Source of the DNA: Opitutaceae bacterium
GTDB lineage: Bacteria; Verrucomicrobiota; Verrucomicrobiia; Opitutales; Opitutaceae
Direction: 5' to 3'
NCBI GenBank assembly: GCA_016795565.1
Contig: JAEUGW010000054.1
Location: forward strand, 81,017-145,016
Length of the DNA: 64,000 bases
Shown: piece by piece, positions 46,525 through 56,064 of the stretch
Numbering within the stretch: position 1 is the first letter of the stretch
How the letters are laid out: each line of letters starts with the position of its first letter
The notes under the pieces: generated by a model
Told to the model about the DNA's origin: nothing
The model's database searches: none
Seen by the model: only the letters and a program-made list of their open reading frames with translations
Translations under genes and position numbers: made by a program

Positions 46525-48330
46525 ATGAGCACACGCACCCTCCTCACCGCGCTCCTCGCCACGGCACTGACCATGCCGGCCCTCGCCCAATCTGAAACCC
46601 CGGCGGCCGCGCCGGCCGAGCCCGCCGCGCCGGTCGCCACCGTTCAGGGCGCCGAGCCCACCGGGGCTCCCGTCAGCCGGGACAAGGACACGCTCTCGGT
46701 CGATTTCCCCGACGAGGACATCAAGACCATCCTCCGCAACGTCGCCGACCTCTTCGAGCTCAACCTCGTCGTGCCCGACACGCTGACCGGCAAGACCTCC
46801 ATCAAGCTCCGCGATGTCACCTGGCGCCAGATCTTCCAGGTCGTGCTCGCGCCGGTGGGCTACACCTACGTCGAGGACGGCAGCATCATCAAGATTGTCA
46901 GCAACGAGCTCCTGCAGCTCGAGCCCGGCACCACTGAGGTGTTCATCCTCAACAATGCCAAGGCTATGGACATCAAGCCCACCATCGACGGCCTCATTGA
47001 TGCCGCGACCGGCGGCAAGATCGTAATCGACGCCCGCAGCAACGCCCTCGTCATCACCGAGCGCCCCTCCCGCATGGGCCGCATCCGCTCCATCATCGAG
47101 CAGCTCGACAAGGCCACCGACCAGGTGATGATCGAGTCCAAGTTTGTCGAGGTGAGCGACCGCGACATCCGCAACATCGGCGTCAACTGGGCCTCGCTCC
47201 AGGGCATGCAGTTCGGCGTCAGCGGCATCCGCCAGTCCTTCAACCGTGATCGGGGCCAGACTTTCAGCAACGGCTCGAACACCTCGGCCAGCACCGGTTC
47301 CTCCTCCATCGGCAGCAATGGCTCCAACACCATCGGCAGCTCCATTGCCGGCACCCAGACCACTGTGACTACGGCCACCAACCCGCTCAATCCCACGGCC
47401 ACCACGGTTACCACAGCGGTGGTCAATGACTTGGCAATTCCGGCCAACAGCACGAATACCGTCACGACTAACACAATCGCCAGCCCTGCCCAGACGGGAC
47501 AATCCGTTGTTACCACCAATGCGCCGACCACCACGGGCAGCACCTCGACCTCCCTGAGCAACACCCTCTCGAACACCGCCTCGAATGCGGTCAGCAACCT
47601 GCTCGGCCTCACGAACACCGGCTCGACCAACCGTCTGGCCACGGCGGTCTTCTCCTCCTCGGATTTCAACATCATCGTCTCCGCGCTTAAGACGCAGGCC
47701 AACACCAAGGTGATGTCGAACCCCACCATCGTCACCCTCAACAACACCGAGGCCGTGCTGAACATCGGCCAGGAATTCCCGGTGCCGAGCTACACCTACA
47801 ACAGCGAGCGCGGCACCTTCGAGGTGTCGGGTTTCCAATACAAGCCGATCGGCATTATCCTCAAGGTCACCCCGCAGGTGAACGCCCGCGGTGTCATCAA
47901 GATGAACCTCGAGCCCGAGGTCAGCCAGCAGGCCGATTCCACCTCCTTCGGTGGTGCCGGCGGTGCCCAGATCCCGATCATCTCGACCCGCAAGGTGAAG
48001 ACCCAGGTTTCGCTCAAGGACGGTTTCACCATGGGCATCGGCGGCCTGATCACCGACTCCAAGTCCGACGGTGGCAACAAGGTGCCGGTGCTGGGCAGCA
48101 TTCCGCTGCTGGGCCGCCTCTTCTCCAACAAGAGTGTGAACAACGTGTCCACCAACCTGCTGATCTTCATCACCGCCCGGACTGTTTCGGCGGACGGCGG
48201 GGCCCCGGAGGATGTCTTCGATCCCCGCGCCATCGCGGCCACCGGCCTGACCCGCGACGAACTGCCCGGTTACCGCGCCCCCAAGGGCACCGACGTGTAT
48301 GCCGCGCCGGCGGCCCCGGCGAAGCAGTAA
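46525..48330 (+). CDS. pilQ: PilQ/GspD-type secretin with a Ser/Thr/Asn-rich insert
   Basis: A 601-residue outer-membrane secretin with a signal peptide (ALTMPALAQ). After a Pro/Ala linker come an STN-like domain (LSVDFPDEDIKTILRNVADL), one secretin N domain (VFILNNAKAMDIKPTI to IIEQLDKATDQV) and the C-terminal secretin domain (SNPTIVTLNNTEAVLNIGQE, VPVLGSIPLLGRLF). Between about residues 245 and 370 lies a low-complexity Ser/Thr/Asn/Gly segment rich in SNT and TTT runs, which normal secretins lack at this length. It would form the pilus or secretion pore. Confidence 0.9.
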   Translation: MSTRTLLTALLATALTMPALAQSETPAAAPAEPAAPVATVQGAEPTGAPVSRDKDTLSVDFPDEDIKTILRNVADLFELNLVVPDTLTGKTSIKLRDVTWRQIFQVVLAPVGYTYVEDGSIIKIVSNELLQLEPGTTEVFILNNAKAMDIKPTIDGLIDAATGGKIVIDARSNALVITERPSRMGRIRSIIEQLDKATDQVMIESKFVEVSDRDIRNIGVNWASLQGMQFGVSGIRQSFNRDRGQTFSNGSNTSASTGSSSIGSNGSNTIGSSIAGTQTTVTTATNPLNPTATTVTTAVVNDLAIPANSTNTVTTNTIASPAQTGQSVVTTNAPTTTGSTSTSLSNTLSNTASNAVSNLLGLTNTGSTNRLATAVFSSSDFNIIVSALKTQANTKVMSNPTIVTLNNTEAVLNIGQEFPVPSYTYNSERGTFEVSGFQYKPIGIILKVTPQVNARGVIKMNLEPEVSQQADSTSFGGAGGAQIPIISTRKVKTQVSLKDGFTMGIGGLITDSKSDGGNKVPVLGSIPLLGRLFSNKSVNNVSTNLLIFITARTVSADGGAPEDVFDPRAIAATGLTRDELPGYRAPKGTDVYAAPAAPAKQ

Positions 48331-48359
48331 GGCGCGCCACTCCTTTCTGTTTAGCCTGG

Positions 48360-48389
48360 CCGGCGGAGAGATCCGCCGGTCTTTTTTTT
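48360..48389 (+). terminator. rho-independent terminator of the pil operon
   Basis: CCGGCGGA, loop GAGA, TCCGCCGG, then TCTTTTTTTT. Confidence 0.92.
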
Positions 48390-48404
48390 GTCCGGCTGCA
48401 ATCC

Positions 48405-49019
48405 CTACCACCAGCCGCTCACGAAGCCCTGGGCATACTTGATGGCGAGGACGCCCAGATTCTTCGTCAGATGGGCGGCCACGCAAGGCAGCAGCGAGCG
48501 CGTGGGATTTACCGGGAGGAAGCGCACGGCATAGAACCACAGGGAGCCGGCGAAGACCGCCGCCGTGCTGAACCAGGCCTTGCCACCGCCGTTCAGGTGC
48601 AGGGCTCCGTCCCGCCAGGTCCAGAGGAACGGATGCAGGAGGGCAAATCCGAGGGAGGCTCCGACGATGCCGGCCATCAGCGCCGTGCGGCCGCGGTGCT
48701 CCACCACGAGATAACCGCGAAACACCAGTTCCTCGGCAAAAGCGGCCATCAGGGTGTAGAGACCGAAGAGCGCGGTGATCGACGTTTGTTGCGCGGCCAG
48801 CCCGAGGGCGTGTTCACCGGCGGTTTCGGCGGCTAGCAGCACCAGCGCGCCGCCGGCTGCGATCAGCAGGGCGCTGGCCCTGGCCGGTGTGGCACCGGGA
48901 AATGCCCGCGGGTGGGGGGCGCCCCGGCGGGCGGACAGGTAGTCGTCGCGCCACCACTTGGCGACCACGCCGCCGGCCACCAGCAGGCTGACGAGCAGCC
49001 AAGGATTGTCCTGTCCCAT
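48405..49019 (-). CDS. CPBP (CAAX/bacteriocin-processing-like) intramembrane metalloprotease
   Basis: A 204-residue polytopic protein starting MGQDNPWLLVSLLVAGGVV. CPBP motif 1 is EELVFRGYLV (Glu-Glu and Arg), motif 2 is SLGFALLHPFL (His), and a further His is in AAHLTKNL. It resembles type II CAAX prenyl endopeptidase-like proteases; the substrate is unknown. It is convergent with pilQ and divergent from the polyprenyl synthase gene. Confidence 0.85.
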   Translation of the reverse strand: MGQDNPWLLVSLLVAGGVVAKWWRDDYLSARRGAPHPRAFPGATPARASALLIAAGGALVLLAAETAGEHALGLAAQQTSITALFGLYTLMAAFAEELVFRGYLVVEHRGRTALMAGIVGASLGFALLHPFLWTWRDGALHLNGGGKAWFSTAAVFAGSLWFYAVRFLPVNPTRSLLPCVAAHLTKNLGVLAIKYAQGFVSGWW

Positions 49020-49110
49020 GGCTCCACGAAAGGGGATTGCTTCGGCGCATGGCAAGACCGCCGTGCAGTATTTGTTAGCCATTTGGGACGACCGGACTAG
49101 GTTCCGGCGG

Positions 49111-50154
49111 ATGCCCAGCGCCGTGATTCCCTCCCGCACCCCGCCACCTCCGCCGCAGGAATTTTCCGGGCTGTTTGAGCGTGTGGGCCCGCACATGGCG
49201 GCGCTGGATCGCTTCATGCAGAACGAGGTGGAGCAGTTCGAGCCCGAGATCCGCCGGATGGCGGCCTATTGCCTCGACACCACGGGCAAGCGCCTGCGTC
49301 CGACCCTGGTGTTTGTCAGCGGCTGGCAGGGCGAGGGGATGGTGCCGGATGACCTGGTGCGCGCGGCGGCGGTCGTCGAGATGGTGCATCTCGCGACCCT
49401 GGTGCACGACGACATCATGGATCGTGCCGAAATCCGCCGGAGTCGGCGCACGGCGGCGCGGGAGTTCGGCCCGGATGCGGCCGTGCTGCTCGGCGATGCG
49501 CTTTTCTCGCAGGCGCTGCACATCGCGGCGCGGTTTCCCACCACGGAGGTCTGCCGGGTCGTATCCGAATCCACCCGCAGGGTCTGTTCCGGCGAGATCA
49601 TGCAGACGCTGCGCCGGCGTGACCTCAACATCACCCTGGCGGAATACCGGCGCATGATCGACCTGAAGACCGCCGAGCTCTTTCGCGTCTCCTGCTTTCT
49701 CGGGGCCCGCCTGTCGGGGCATGACCTGGCGTTTGCCACCGCGGCCGACCGTTTTGGCCATCATCTGGGCATCGCCTACCAGATGTATGATGATCTGGTG
49801 GACTTCGTGGGCGAGGAGCAGCGCATCGGCAAGACACTCGGCACCGATCTCGCCACGGGCAAACTCACCCTGCCCCTGATGTTGTTGCTGGAGCAGGTCT
49901 CGGAAGGGGAGCGCGCCGCCATCATCGCGGCCATGCGCGGCGGGCAGCCGCTGGGTCTCGCCGCCAGCAGGCAGCGCATGCAGGAGCTGGGCATCGCCAC
50001 CGGGGTGGTGCGGGCCATTGAGGCCGAACTGGCGGTGGCCGCTGCGGCGCTGGGGCCATTTGCCCAGCTCACGCCGGTTCCGCTTATGCGGCAACTGGGT
50101 GGAATGCTGCGGGCGCAGGTCGCCGCGCTCGCGGTGACGCCCGTTTCACCATAA
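49111..50154 (+). CDS. polyprenyl diphosphate synthase (octaprenyl-type)
   Basis: A 347-residue all-trans prenyltransferase that extends farnesyl or geranylgeranyl diphosphate with IPP, most likely for the menaquinone or ubiquinone side chain. The first Asp motif is LVHDDIMDRAEIRR, the second YQMYDDLVDFVGEE; GKRLRPTLV and ATGKLTLPLML are also family marks. Chain length cannot be fixed from sequence alone. ATG 49111 follows a 90-base gap from the divergent CPBP gene. Confidence 0.92.
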   Translation: MPSAVIPSRTPPPPPQEFSGLFERVGPHMAALDRFMQNEVEQFEPEIRRMAAYCLDTTGKRLRPTLVFVSGWQGEGMVPDDLVRAAAVVEMVHLATLVHDDIMDRAEIRRSRRTAAREFGPDAAVLLGDALFSQALHIAARFPTTEVCRVVSESTRRVCSGEIMQTLRRRDLNITLAEYRRMIDLKTAELFRVSCFLGARLSGHDLAFATAADRFGHHLGIAYQMYDDLVDFVGEEQRIGKTLGTDLATGKLTLPLMLLLEQVSEGERAAIIAAMRGGQPLGLAASRQRMQELGIATGVVRAIEAELAVAAAALGPFAQLTPVPLMRQLGGMLRAQVAALAVTPVSP

Positions 50155-50202
50155 TTTGCGTTTGCTTGGCCCCGGTGCGGCCATAATCTCACCGTCCCCA
50201 CC

Positions 50203-50835
50203 ATGAATTTGTCCCGGGTGTTCACCAAGGCTCTCACCAGCTCCCCCGAGCGGCAGCAGGAGGCGGACGCGGACTTCACGGTGGTAAAACAGGTGCAGGC
50301 GGGTGATGTGGCCGCCTTTGACCGCTTGATCCTCAAATACCGCGAGCGTGTCTTTGGGGTGGTTTACAATCTCACCGCGAACCGGGAGGATGCCTCGGAC
50401 CTGACCCAGGACGCTTTCATCAAGGCGTTTCAGTCGATCAACCGGTTTCAGGGCCATTGCTCCTTCTTCACCTGGCTCTACAAGATCGCCATCAACACCA
50501 CCCTGAGCCATCTGCGGAAGAATCGGGCGCGCAGTTTTTTCAGCCTGGAGAAGATCACGGAAGACGGGACCAACACGCAAGTCATTGACCAATTGACCGA
50601 TAAGAAAGGGGCGGATCGGGATGCCTGCCTGCAAGAGCTCAAGGAAAAATTGAACGAAGCGCTGCAAAAACTGTCTATCCCACACCGCACTGTGATTACC
50701 CTTTTTGAAATAGACGGCCTCAGCCACTCCGAGATCGCCGAAGTCATGGGCTGCTCCGAGGGCACGGTTCGCTCCCGTCTGCACTACGCCAAGCAGTTCC
50801 TGCAGGGTGAGCTTGGCAAATATCTCCGCTCCTGA
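50203..50835 (+). CDS. ECF-type RNA polymerase sigma factor (RpoE-like)
   Basis: A 210-residue sigma-70 group 4 factor. Region 2 contains SDLTQDAFIKAFQSINRFQG and FFTWLYKIAINTTLSHLRK; region 4 has LSIPHRTVITLFEIDGLSH and EIAEVMGCSEGTVRSRLHYA. A ~30-residue head precedes region 2. The next gene, 14 bases on, encodes a single-pass membrane protein that may be its regulator, so this pair is probably a sigma/anti-sigma unit. Confidence 0.93.
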   Translation: MNLSRVFTKALTSSPERQQEADADFTVVKQVQAGDVAAFDRLILKYRERVFGVVYNLTANREDASDLTQDAFIKAFQSINRFQGHCSFFTWLYKIAINTTLSHLRKNRARSFFSLEKITEDGTNTQVIDQLTDKKGADRDACLQELKEKLNEALQKLSIPHRTVITLFEIDGLSHSEIAEVMGCSEGTVRSRLHYAKQFLQGELGKYLRS

Positions 50836-50849
50836 AGACCACGCCCCCC

Positions 50850-51656
50850 ATGGATCAACGCCCCAAAGTCACCGTCGAGGACCTGCTGCACCTCAAGCGC
50901 GCCGAGCGCCCGACGGCGGAGTTCTGGAACGATTTCGAGCGCGAACTGCGCCAGAAGCAACTCGCGGCCCTGCTGGAAAAGCGTCCTTGGTGGCGGGAAT
51001 TGCCGCAGCTTTTGGTCCGCCGCGCTTATCTGCCGGTCGGGGCCACGGCGATACTGGCGTTCACCTTGGTGTCCGTGAAATATTACGCTCCATCCCAATC
51101 GGAATCGGTGATGGTGCCGGTGGCAGGTTCCCCGGGCCCGGCCGACCGCGAGGTGGCGGCTCCGACGGCTCCGGTCAGCTCCCCGTTGATCAACCGCAGT
51201 GAGACGGTCGCCGCGATGGGAAGCGACCCGATGACCGATACTCCGGTTGCCGCAGAGCCCGCGGCCGAGGTGATGCCCCGGTTGATGGGATCGGGTGAGG
51301 CCGAGAGACCATCCGCCCGTTTGCTGGCGGACAACTACAACGGACTCGCCACGACCGAGGCGGATTTTGGGAAGGAAGTCCTCAGCAATCGCCTGAGTCC
51401 CCCGGTGCGGGTGGCAACGGCGGCCTCCACGGATGAGCTCGCTTCCGTGCCTAATCCGACCTCGCGGCGCAATCGTCTGCTGGCCCAATATGATGGCCGG
51501 CAGCTTAACCCGGAGCCGGCGCCGCCTGCCGTGGTGCGGGAACGCTTGGCCCGGCGCCTCGGTAATGCGGAGTCGGCCGATCGTGGCTCGCGCTTTAGCC
51601 GGGAGCTTGACGCGTTTGGCACCCCGATGCCTCAGATCGTGGCATTCCGCTTCTAA
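50850..51656 (+). CDS. single-pass membrane protein, candidate anti-sigma factor
   Basis: A 268-residue protein with a ~75-residue cytosolic head (VTVEDLLHLKRAERPTAEFW, FERELRQKQLAALLEKRPWW), one helix (YLPVGATAILAFTLVSVKY) and a disordered Pro/Ala/Ser-rich exterior. The zinc-binding HxxxCxxC of many anti-sigma factors is absent. The call rests on topology and tight linkage to the sigma gene. A terminator follows. Confidence 0.6.
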   Translation: MDQRPKVTVEDLLHLKRAERPTAEFWNDFERELRQKQLAALLEKRPWWRELPQLLVRRAYLPVGATAILAFTLVSVKYYAPSQSESVMVPVAGSPGPADREVAAPTAPVSSPLINRSETVAAMGSDPMTDTPVAAEPAAEVMPRLMGSGEAERPSARLLADNYNGLATTEADFGKEVLSNRLSPPVRVATAASTDELASVPNPTSRRNRLLAQYDGRQLNPEPAPPAVVRERLARRLGNAESADRGSRFSRELDAFGTPMPQIVAFRF

Positions 51657-51678
51657 GCGTGCCTTCGCCCGCTTTGTT

Positions 51679-51704
51679 GCCCGCCATTCCGGCGGGCTTT
51701 TTTT
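51679..51704. terminator. terminator between the sigma operon and fumC
   Basis: GCCCGCC, loop ATTCC, GGCGGGC, then TTTTTTT for the plus-strand transcript. The T run reaches the TAA stop of the convergent fumC at 51703. Confidence 0.9.
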
Positions 51705-53103
51705 ACGGCTTGAGCGAGCCGGTCATGTCCTCCGGCCGCACCCAGGCGTCGAACTGCTCGGCCGTGAGGTGACCGAGCTTGATGGCGGCGGCCTTCAGCG
51801 TCGTGTTCTCCTTGTGCGCCTTCTTCGCGATCTCCGCCGCCTTCGCATAGCCGATGTGCGGGTTGAGGGCGGTGACGAGCATGAGCGAGTTCTCCAGGTG
51901 GCGCTGGAGGATCGGCTTGTTCGCCTCGATGCCGTCGGAGCACTTGTCGGCGAATGACACGCAGGCGTCGCCAATCAGGCGGGCACTCTGCAGCACGTTG
52001 GCCGCGATGACGGGCTTGAAGACGTTGAGCTCGAAATGCCCGGTGGCGCCGCCGATGCCGACGGCGACATCGTTGCCCATGACTTGGGCGCAGACCATCG
52101 TCAGGGCTTCGGGCTGCGTCGGGTTGACCTTGCCGGGCATGATGGAGGAGCCGGGTTCGTTGTCCGGGATGATGAGCTCGCCGATGCCGGAGCGCGGGCC
52201 GGAGCTCAGCATGCGGATGTCGTTGGCGATCTTCATCAGGGAAACGGCGGCGCGCTTGAGGGCGCCGGAGAGTTCGACCATCGCGTCGTGTGCGGCCAGA
52301 GCCTCGAACTTGTTCGGGGCGGTGATGAAGGGGCGGCCGGTGAGCTCAGCGATCTTCTTGGCCACAAGCACGTCGTAGCCCGCAGGCGTGTTGAGCCCGG
52401 TGCCGACGGCGGTGCCACCGAGCGCCAGCTCGCGGATCATCTCGAGGGCGTTGCGGATGGCACGCATGCCGTTGTCGAGCTGCTGCACATAGCCGCTGAA
52501 CTCCTGCCCAAGCGTGAGCGGGGTGGCGTCCATGAAATGGGTGCGGCCGGTCTTCACGATCGAGGCAAAGGCGGCGGCCTTGCCGGCCAGGCTGTCGCGC
52601 AGACGCTGGAGGCCGGGCAGGGTGACCGTGACGGCGACCTCGTAGGCCGCGATGTGCATCGCCGTGGGGAAGGTGTCGTTGGACGACTGCGATTTGTTCA
52701 CGTCGTCGTTCGGGTTCAGCACTTTCTTCGCGTCGGTCAGCTTGCCGCCGGAGAGGACATGGGCGCGGTTGGCGATGACCTCATTGGCGTTCATGTTGCT
52801 CTGGGTGCCCGAACCGGTCTGCCAGATGACGAGGGGGAACTGGTCGTCGAGCCGGCCGGCCGATATCTCGTCGCAGACGCGGGCGATGAGGTCGCGTTTC
52901 TCGAGGGGGAGCACGCCGAGCTCGTGGTTGGCGAGGGCGGCGGCCTTCTTGAGCACGGCGAAGGCGTGGATGATCTCGCGGGGCATGCTGGCCTCGGGGC
53001 CGATGCGGAAATTGTTGCGGGAGCGCTCGGTCTGGGCACCCCAGTATTTGTCGGCGGGCACCTGCACCTCGCCCATGGTGTCCGTTTCAATGCGGAAGTT
53101 CAT
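51703..53103 (-). CDS. fumC: class II fumarate hydratase
   Basis: A 466-residue iron-independent fumarase converting fumarate to L-malate in the TCA cycle. The family signature is [30 protein letters not shown] and [12 protein letters not shown] complete the active-site regions, with the catalytic serine in the GSSIMPGK loop. The N-terminus [20 protein letters not shown] is normal and the length is typical. Confidence 0.97.
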   Translation of the reverse strand: MNFRIETDTMGEVQVPADKYWGAQTERSRNNFRIGPEASMPREIIHAFAVLKKAAALANHELGVLPLEKRDLIARVCDEISAGRLDDQFPLVIWQTGSGTQSNMNANEVIANRAHVLSGGKLTDAKKVLNPNDDVNKSQSSNDTFPTAMHIAAYEVAVTVTLPGLQRLRDSLAGKAAAFASIVKTGRTHFMDATPLTLGQEFSGYVQQLDNGMRAIRNALEMIRELALGGTAVGTGLNTPAGYDVLVAKKIAELTGRPFITAPNKFEALAAHDAMVELSGALKRAAVSLMKIANDIRMLSSGPRSGIGELIIPDNEPGSSIMPGKVNPTQPEALTMVCAQVMGNDVAVGIGGATGHFELNVFKPVIAANVLQSARLIGDACVSFADKCSDGIEANKPILQRHLENSLMLVTALNPHIGYAKAAEIAKKAHKENTTLKAAAIKLGHLTAEQFDAWVRPEDMTGSLKP

Positions 53104-53201
53104 GGCTCCAGACTGAACAAGGCGGGGCTTCCGGCTGCAATCCGGAACGGGCCGGTGCGGCGGCTATAACGGCCTCGTCTGGCCGCTATAAACCGGCGGC
53201 G

Positions 53202-54197
53202 TCAGAGGATCTTCAGCTTGGGCAGATCCTGCACATCAATGTAGCCGATGGGTCGGCTTTTGGCATCGAGCGCGAACAGGTCCGAGATCTTGAACTGCTG
53301 GAAAATCTTCAAGGCGTCCACGGCCAGCGCCTCGGCCGGCACGGTCTTGCCGCCGCGGGTCATGAAGCCGCCGACCGGGGCCGTCAGGAAGCCGGCCCCG
53401 CCGCTCAGGGTGCTGCGCCGCAGGTCGCCGTCGGTGAAGATGCCGCTCAGCTTGCCCCGACGGTCCACGAGCGCCACGGCGCCGGCCTTGGCCTTGGTCA
53501 TGGCGAAGATGGCGGCTTGCACGGTGGTCCCGGCCTCCTTCAGCACCGGGCAGGCATCGCCGGTGCGCATGATGTCCTTCACCCGGAGCAGGAGCGTCAT
53601 GCCGAGGGTGCCCGCCGGGTGGTATTTGGCAAAGTCCTCGCGGGTCAGTCCGCGGCTTTCCAGCAGCACCATGGCGAGGGCATCGCCCAGGGCGAGGGCG
53701 GCCGTGGTGCTGGCCGTGGGGGCGAGCGCGAGAGGACAGGCTTCGCGCGGGGCGGAGTAGAGCAGGCGGTAGTCCGCGCCGCGCGCCAGCTCGCTGTCGG
53801 GCGCACCGGTGAGAGCGACCGTGTCCAGGCCGAACTTCTCGAACAACGGCAGCAGCCGCAGCATCTCCCCGGTGGCGCCGCTGTTGCTCAGCATGATCGC
53901 GACATCCCCCTCGGCGCACAATCCGAGGTCGCCATGCAGCGCCTGGGTCGGATCCAGAAAGCACGTCGGGACGCCGATGCTGTTGAACGTGCCGGTGAGT
54001 TTTTCGGCGATGTGGGCGTTCTTGCCGACGCCGGAGAAAATGACCTTGTGCCCGGCGGCCACGGCGGATTCGACGGCCCGCACCACGGCGATGAAATCCC
54101 GGCCGAGCACCTTGGCGGTGGCGGTCAGGGCCGCGCGCTCGATCGCGAGGCATTGGCGGGCCTGGGCGAGGATGATCTGATCGGAGAGGGGCATCAA
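53202..54197 (-). CDS. kdsD: arabinose-5-phosphate isomerase (KdsD/KpsF/GutQ family)
   Basis: A 331-residue enzyme interconverting ribulose 5-phosphate and arabinose 5-phosphate, the first step to Kdo for lipopolysaccharide. The SIS domain has KVIFSGVGKNAHIAEKLTGTF and LSNSGATGEML; APTASTTAALALGDALA and KYHPAGTLGMTLLLRV are KdsD marks. Two CBS domains follow (VKDIMRTGDACPVLKEAGT, GKLSGIFTDGDLRR). Two adjacent ATGs are possible at the start. Confidence 0.93.
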   Translation of the reverse strand: MMPLSDQIILAQARQCLAIERAALTATAKVLGRDFIAVVRAVESAVAAGHKVIFSGVGKNAHIAEKLTGTFNSIGVPTCFLDPTQALHGDLGLCAEGDVAIMLSNSGATGEMLRLLPLFEKFGLDTVALTGAPDSELARGADYRLLYSAPREACPLALAPTASTTAALALGDALAMVLLESRGLTREDFAKYHPAGTLGMTLLLRVKDIMRTGDACPVLKEAGTTVQAAIFAMTKAKAGAVALVDRRGKLSGIFTDGDLRRSTLSGGAGFLTAPVGGFMTRGGKTVPAEALAVDALKIFQQFKISDLFALDAKSRPIGYIDVQDLPKLKIL

Positions 54198-54266
54198 AAA
54201 CTTGTGTTGGCGGAACGCGGGCGCAAACCTAGCGGTCGCGTATTCTCGTTCAAATCATTTCCACCC

Positions 54267-55133
54267 GTGCTGCCGCGCTCCTCCAAATTTGCCCGCTGGC
54301 TGCGACCCATGCTCGGGCTCGCGGCCCTGATGCTGGCCGGTTGCACCGGCGGGGATCGCGTGAAAACGGCGGTCGAGTTGGATGAGCCGGCCTATCGCGA
54401 GGGCCAGGCGCTGCTCAAGGCCGGCCGCCGGCAGGAGGCGTTGTCCGCCTTCCTGAAGGTCATCGAGAAGCGGGGCGACGATGCAGCGGAATCGCACCTG
54501 GAGACCGGGCTGCTCTACGCCCAGCACATCAATGACCCGCTCTCGGCCATCTACCACTTCAAGAAATACCTGGCGCTCCGGCCCAACAGCCCGCAGGCCG
54601 CGCTGGTCCGGCAGCGCATTGATGCGGCGACCCGGGAGTTCGCCCGCACCCTCCCGGCCCAACCCTTGGAGAACCAACTGCAACGGGTCGACCTCGTGGC
54701 GGCGTTGGACAAGCTCAAGCAGGAGAACGAGGCGCTCAAGCAGGAGCTGGTTGATGTGAAGGCGGGCCGCAATGCGGTCGCGGTGACCGGGCTCGACGGC
54801 GCTTCGGCCACCGACGAGCGGGCTGCGCCCGGCATCAATTTCACCGTGGAAACGATGCCCACCGTCCGCACGCGACCGGCGCCCGAGTCCGCGCGTGCTC
54901 CCGCCAAGGCCCCGCCCCGGACCGTCTCCACGCCACAGGCTCCGGCACCGCCGGTGGCCAAACCCCAGCCGGCGGCCCGCCGCCACACCGTGCAGCCGGG
55001 CGACACGCTGTCCAAAATCTCCCAGCAATATTACGGCAACCGCACCAAATGGCGCGATATCTACGCGGCCAATCGGGGTGTGATGAAAAGCGAGTCCGAC
55101 CTGAAGGTCGGCATGCAGCTGCGAATCCCATGA
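54267..55133 (+). CDS. LysM-domain lipoprotein with TPR-like region
   Basis: A 288-residue lipoprotein. GTG 54267 is preferred because it gives a basic n-region (MLPRSSKFARWLRP) before the hydrophobic segment and lipobox LMLAGC. Residues about 35-115 have tetratricopeptide features (YREGQALLKAGRRQEALSAF, TGLLYAQHINDPLSAIYHF), then a coiled coil, a Pro/Ala linker and a C-terminal LysM (HTVQPGDTLSKISQQYYG, NRGVMKSESDLKVGMQLRIP). It probably binds peptidoglycan. Confidence 0.87.
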   Translation: MLPRSSKFARWLRPMLGLAALMLAGCTGGDRVKTAVELDEPAYREGQALLKAGRRQEALSAFLKVIEKRGDDAAESHLETGLLYAQHINDPLSAIYHFKKYLALRPNSPQAALVRQRIDAATREFARTLPAQPLENQLQRVDLVAALDKLKQENEALKQELVDVKAGRNAVAVTGLDGASATDERAAPGINFTVETMPTVRTRPAPESARAPAKAPPRTVSTPQAPAPPVAKPQPAARRHTVQPGDTLSKISQQYYGNRTKWRDIYAANRGVMKSESDLKVGMQLRIP

Positions 55134-55195
55134 CGGAGCGCCGGAGCGGACTCGTGCTCGCGCCAGGCGCGGACGCCGTCATGCGAAGCCCGGCT

Positions 55196-55336
55196 TAGAG
55201 CAGTTCAAATGAAGATGTAGCCACAGGTGGTCGCCGATTTCCATATCGGCGACAGGCTGCGCTCCCCGGCGCCGGTGTGGAAACCGGCGCCCACCCGAAT
55301 CCGTTCCGGCTATACTTCAATTTGAACTGCTTTAGA
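55196..55336. repeat. ~140-bp MITE-like inverted-repeat element, copy 2
   Basis: It opens TAGAGCAGTTCAAATGAAG and closes CTTCAATTTGAACTGCTTTA, and is the inverted counterpart of 17322-17460. The inner palindromes CGCCGATTTCCATATCGGCG and GGCGCCGGTGTGGAAACC are shared. It fills most of the gap between the LysM gene and the convergent yqhA-type gene. Confidence 0.75.
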
Positions 55337-55411
55337 GATTGTTTGGGGCGGGGTGCCCCCGGCTCTGCGTTGGAACCCCGGGGCAATCCAACTCGGGCTG
55401 CGGAAGCCCGA

Positions 55412-55987
55412 TCAATGCGCCGGCTTCTCCGTTGTGTGGGTTGCGGCGCCGGCCATCATGAGCTTGTCGGTCCAGGCGAGGAACACGGCGGAGAGCACGA
55501 ACACGACGTGAATGATGATCTGCCATTTCACGGCCTCGGTGTTGAGCGTGATGTCCGTCGACCGCATCTCGATGAAGGTCTTGAGGAGGTGGATGGATGA
55601 AATGCTGATGAGCGCCGTGGCGAGCTTCACCTTGAGCATGCCGGCGTTCACATGGCTGAGCCATTCCGGCTGGTCCACCTCGTCGTCGAGGTGGAGGCGG
55701 GAGACGAAGGTCTCATAGCCGCCGATGATCACCATGATGAGGAGATTCGCGATCATCACGACGTCGATCAGGCCAAGCACACCAAGCATGATGTGCGTGC
55801 TGGGGTCCTTGACCTCCGCCGGATGCTGGATGGCGAAGTGCAACAGGTGCCACAGCTCCGTGAAGAACTGGTAGACGTAGATGCCTTGGGCGACGATCAG
55901 GCCGACGTAGAGCGGCGCTTGCAGCCAGCGGCTGGCGAAGATGGTCTTTTCAAGAAGTTTTTCGGTGCGGGAATCGGGCTTGGTCAT
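55412..55987 (-). CDS. YqhA family (UPF0114) membrane protein
   Basis: A 191-residue protein with about four helices. EKTIFASRWLQAPLYVGLIV at the start and LMVIIGGYETFVSRL-like sequence (VIIGGYETFVSRLHLDD) followed by ATALISISSIHLLKTF are diagnostic of YqhA/UPF0114. Its function is not established. Confidence 0.9.
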   Translation of the reverse strand: MTKPDSRTEKLLEKTIFASRWLQAPLYVGLIVAQGIYVYQFFTELWHLLHFAIQHPAEVKDPSTHIMLGVLGLIDVVMIANLLIMVIIGGYETFVSRLHLDDEVDQPEWLSHVNAGMLKVKLATALISISSIHLLKTFIEMRSTDITLNTEAVKWQIIIHVVFVLSAVFLAWTDKLMMAGAATHTTEKPAH

Positions 55988-56064
55988 TAGGAGGTATGTG
56001 AAGCATCGTGATGCCTGCGCCGCGCGAAGTGTAAAGCCCGCGTTCGGGCCAGTCCGCAGTCGGC

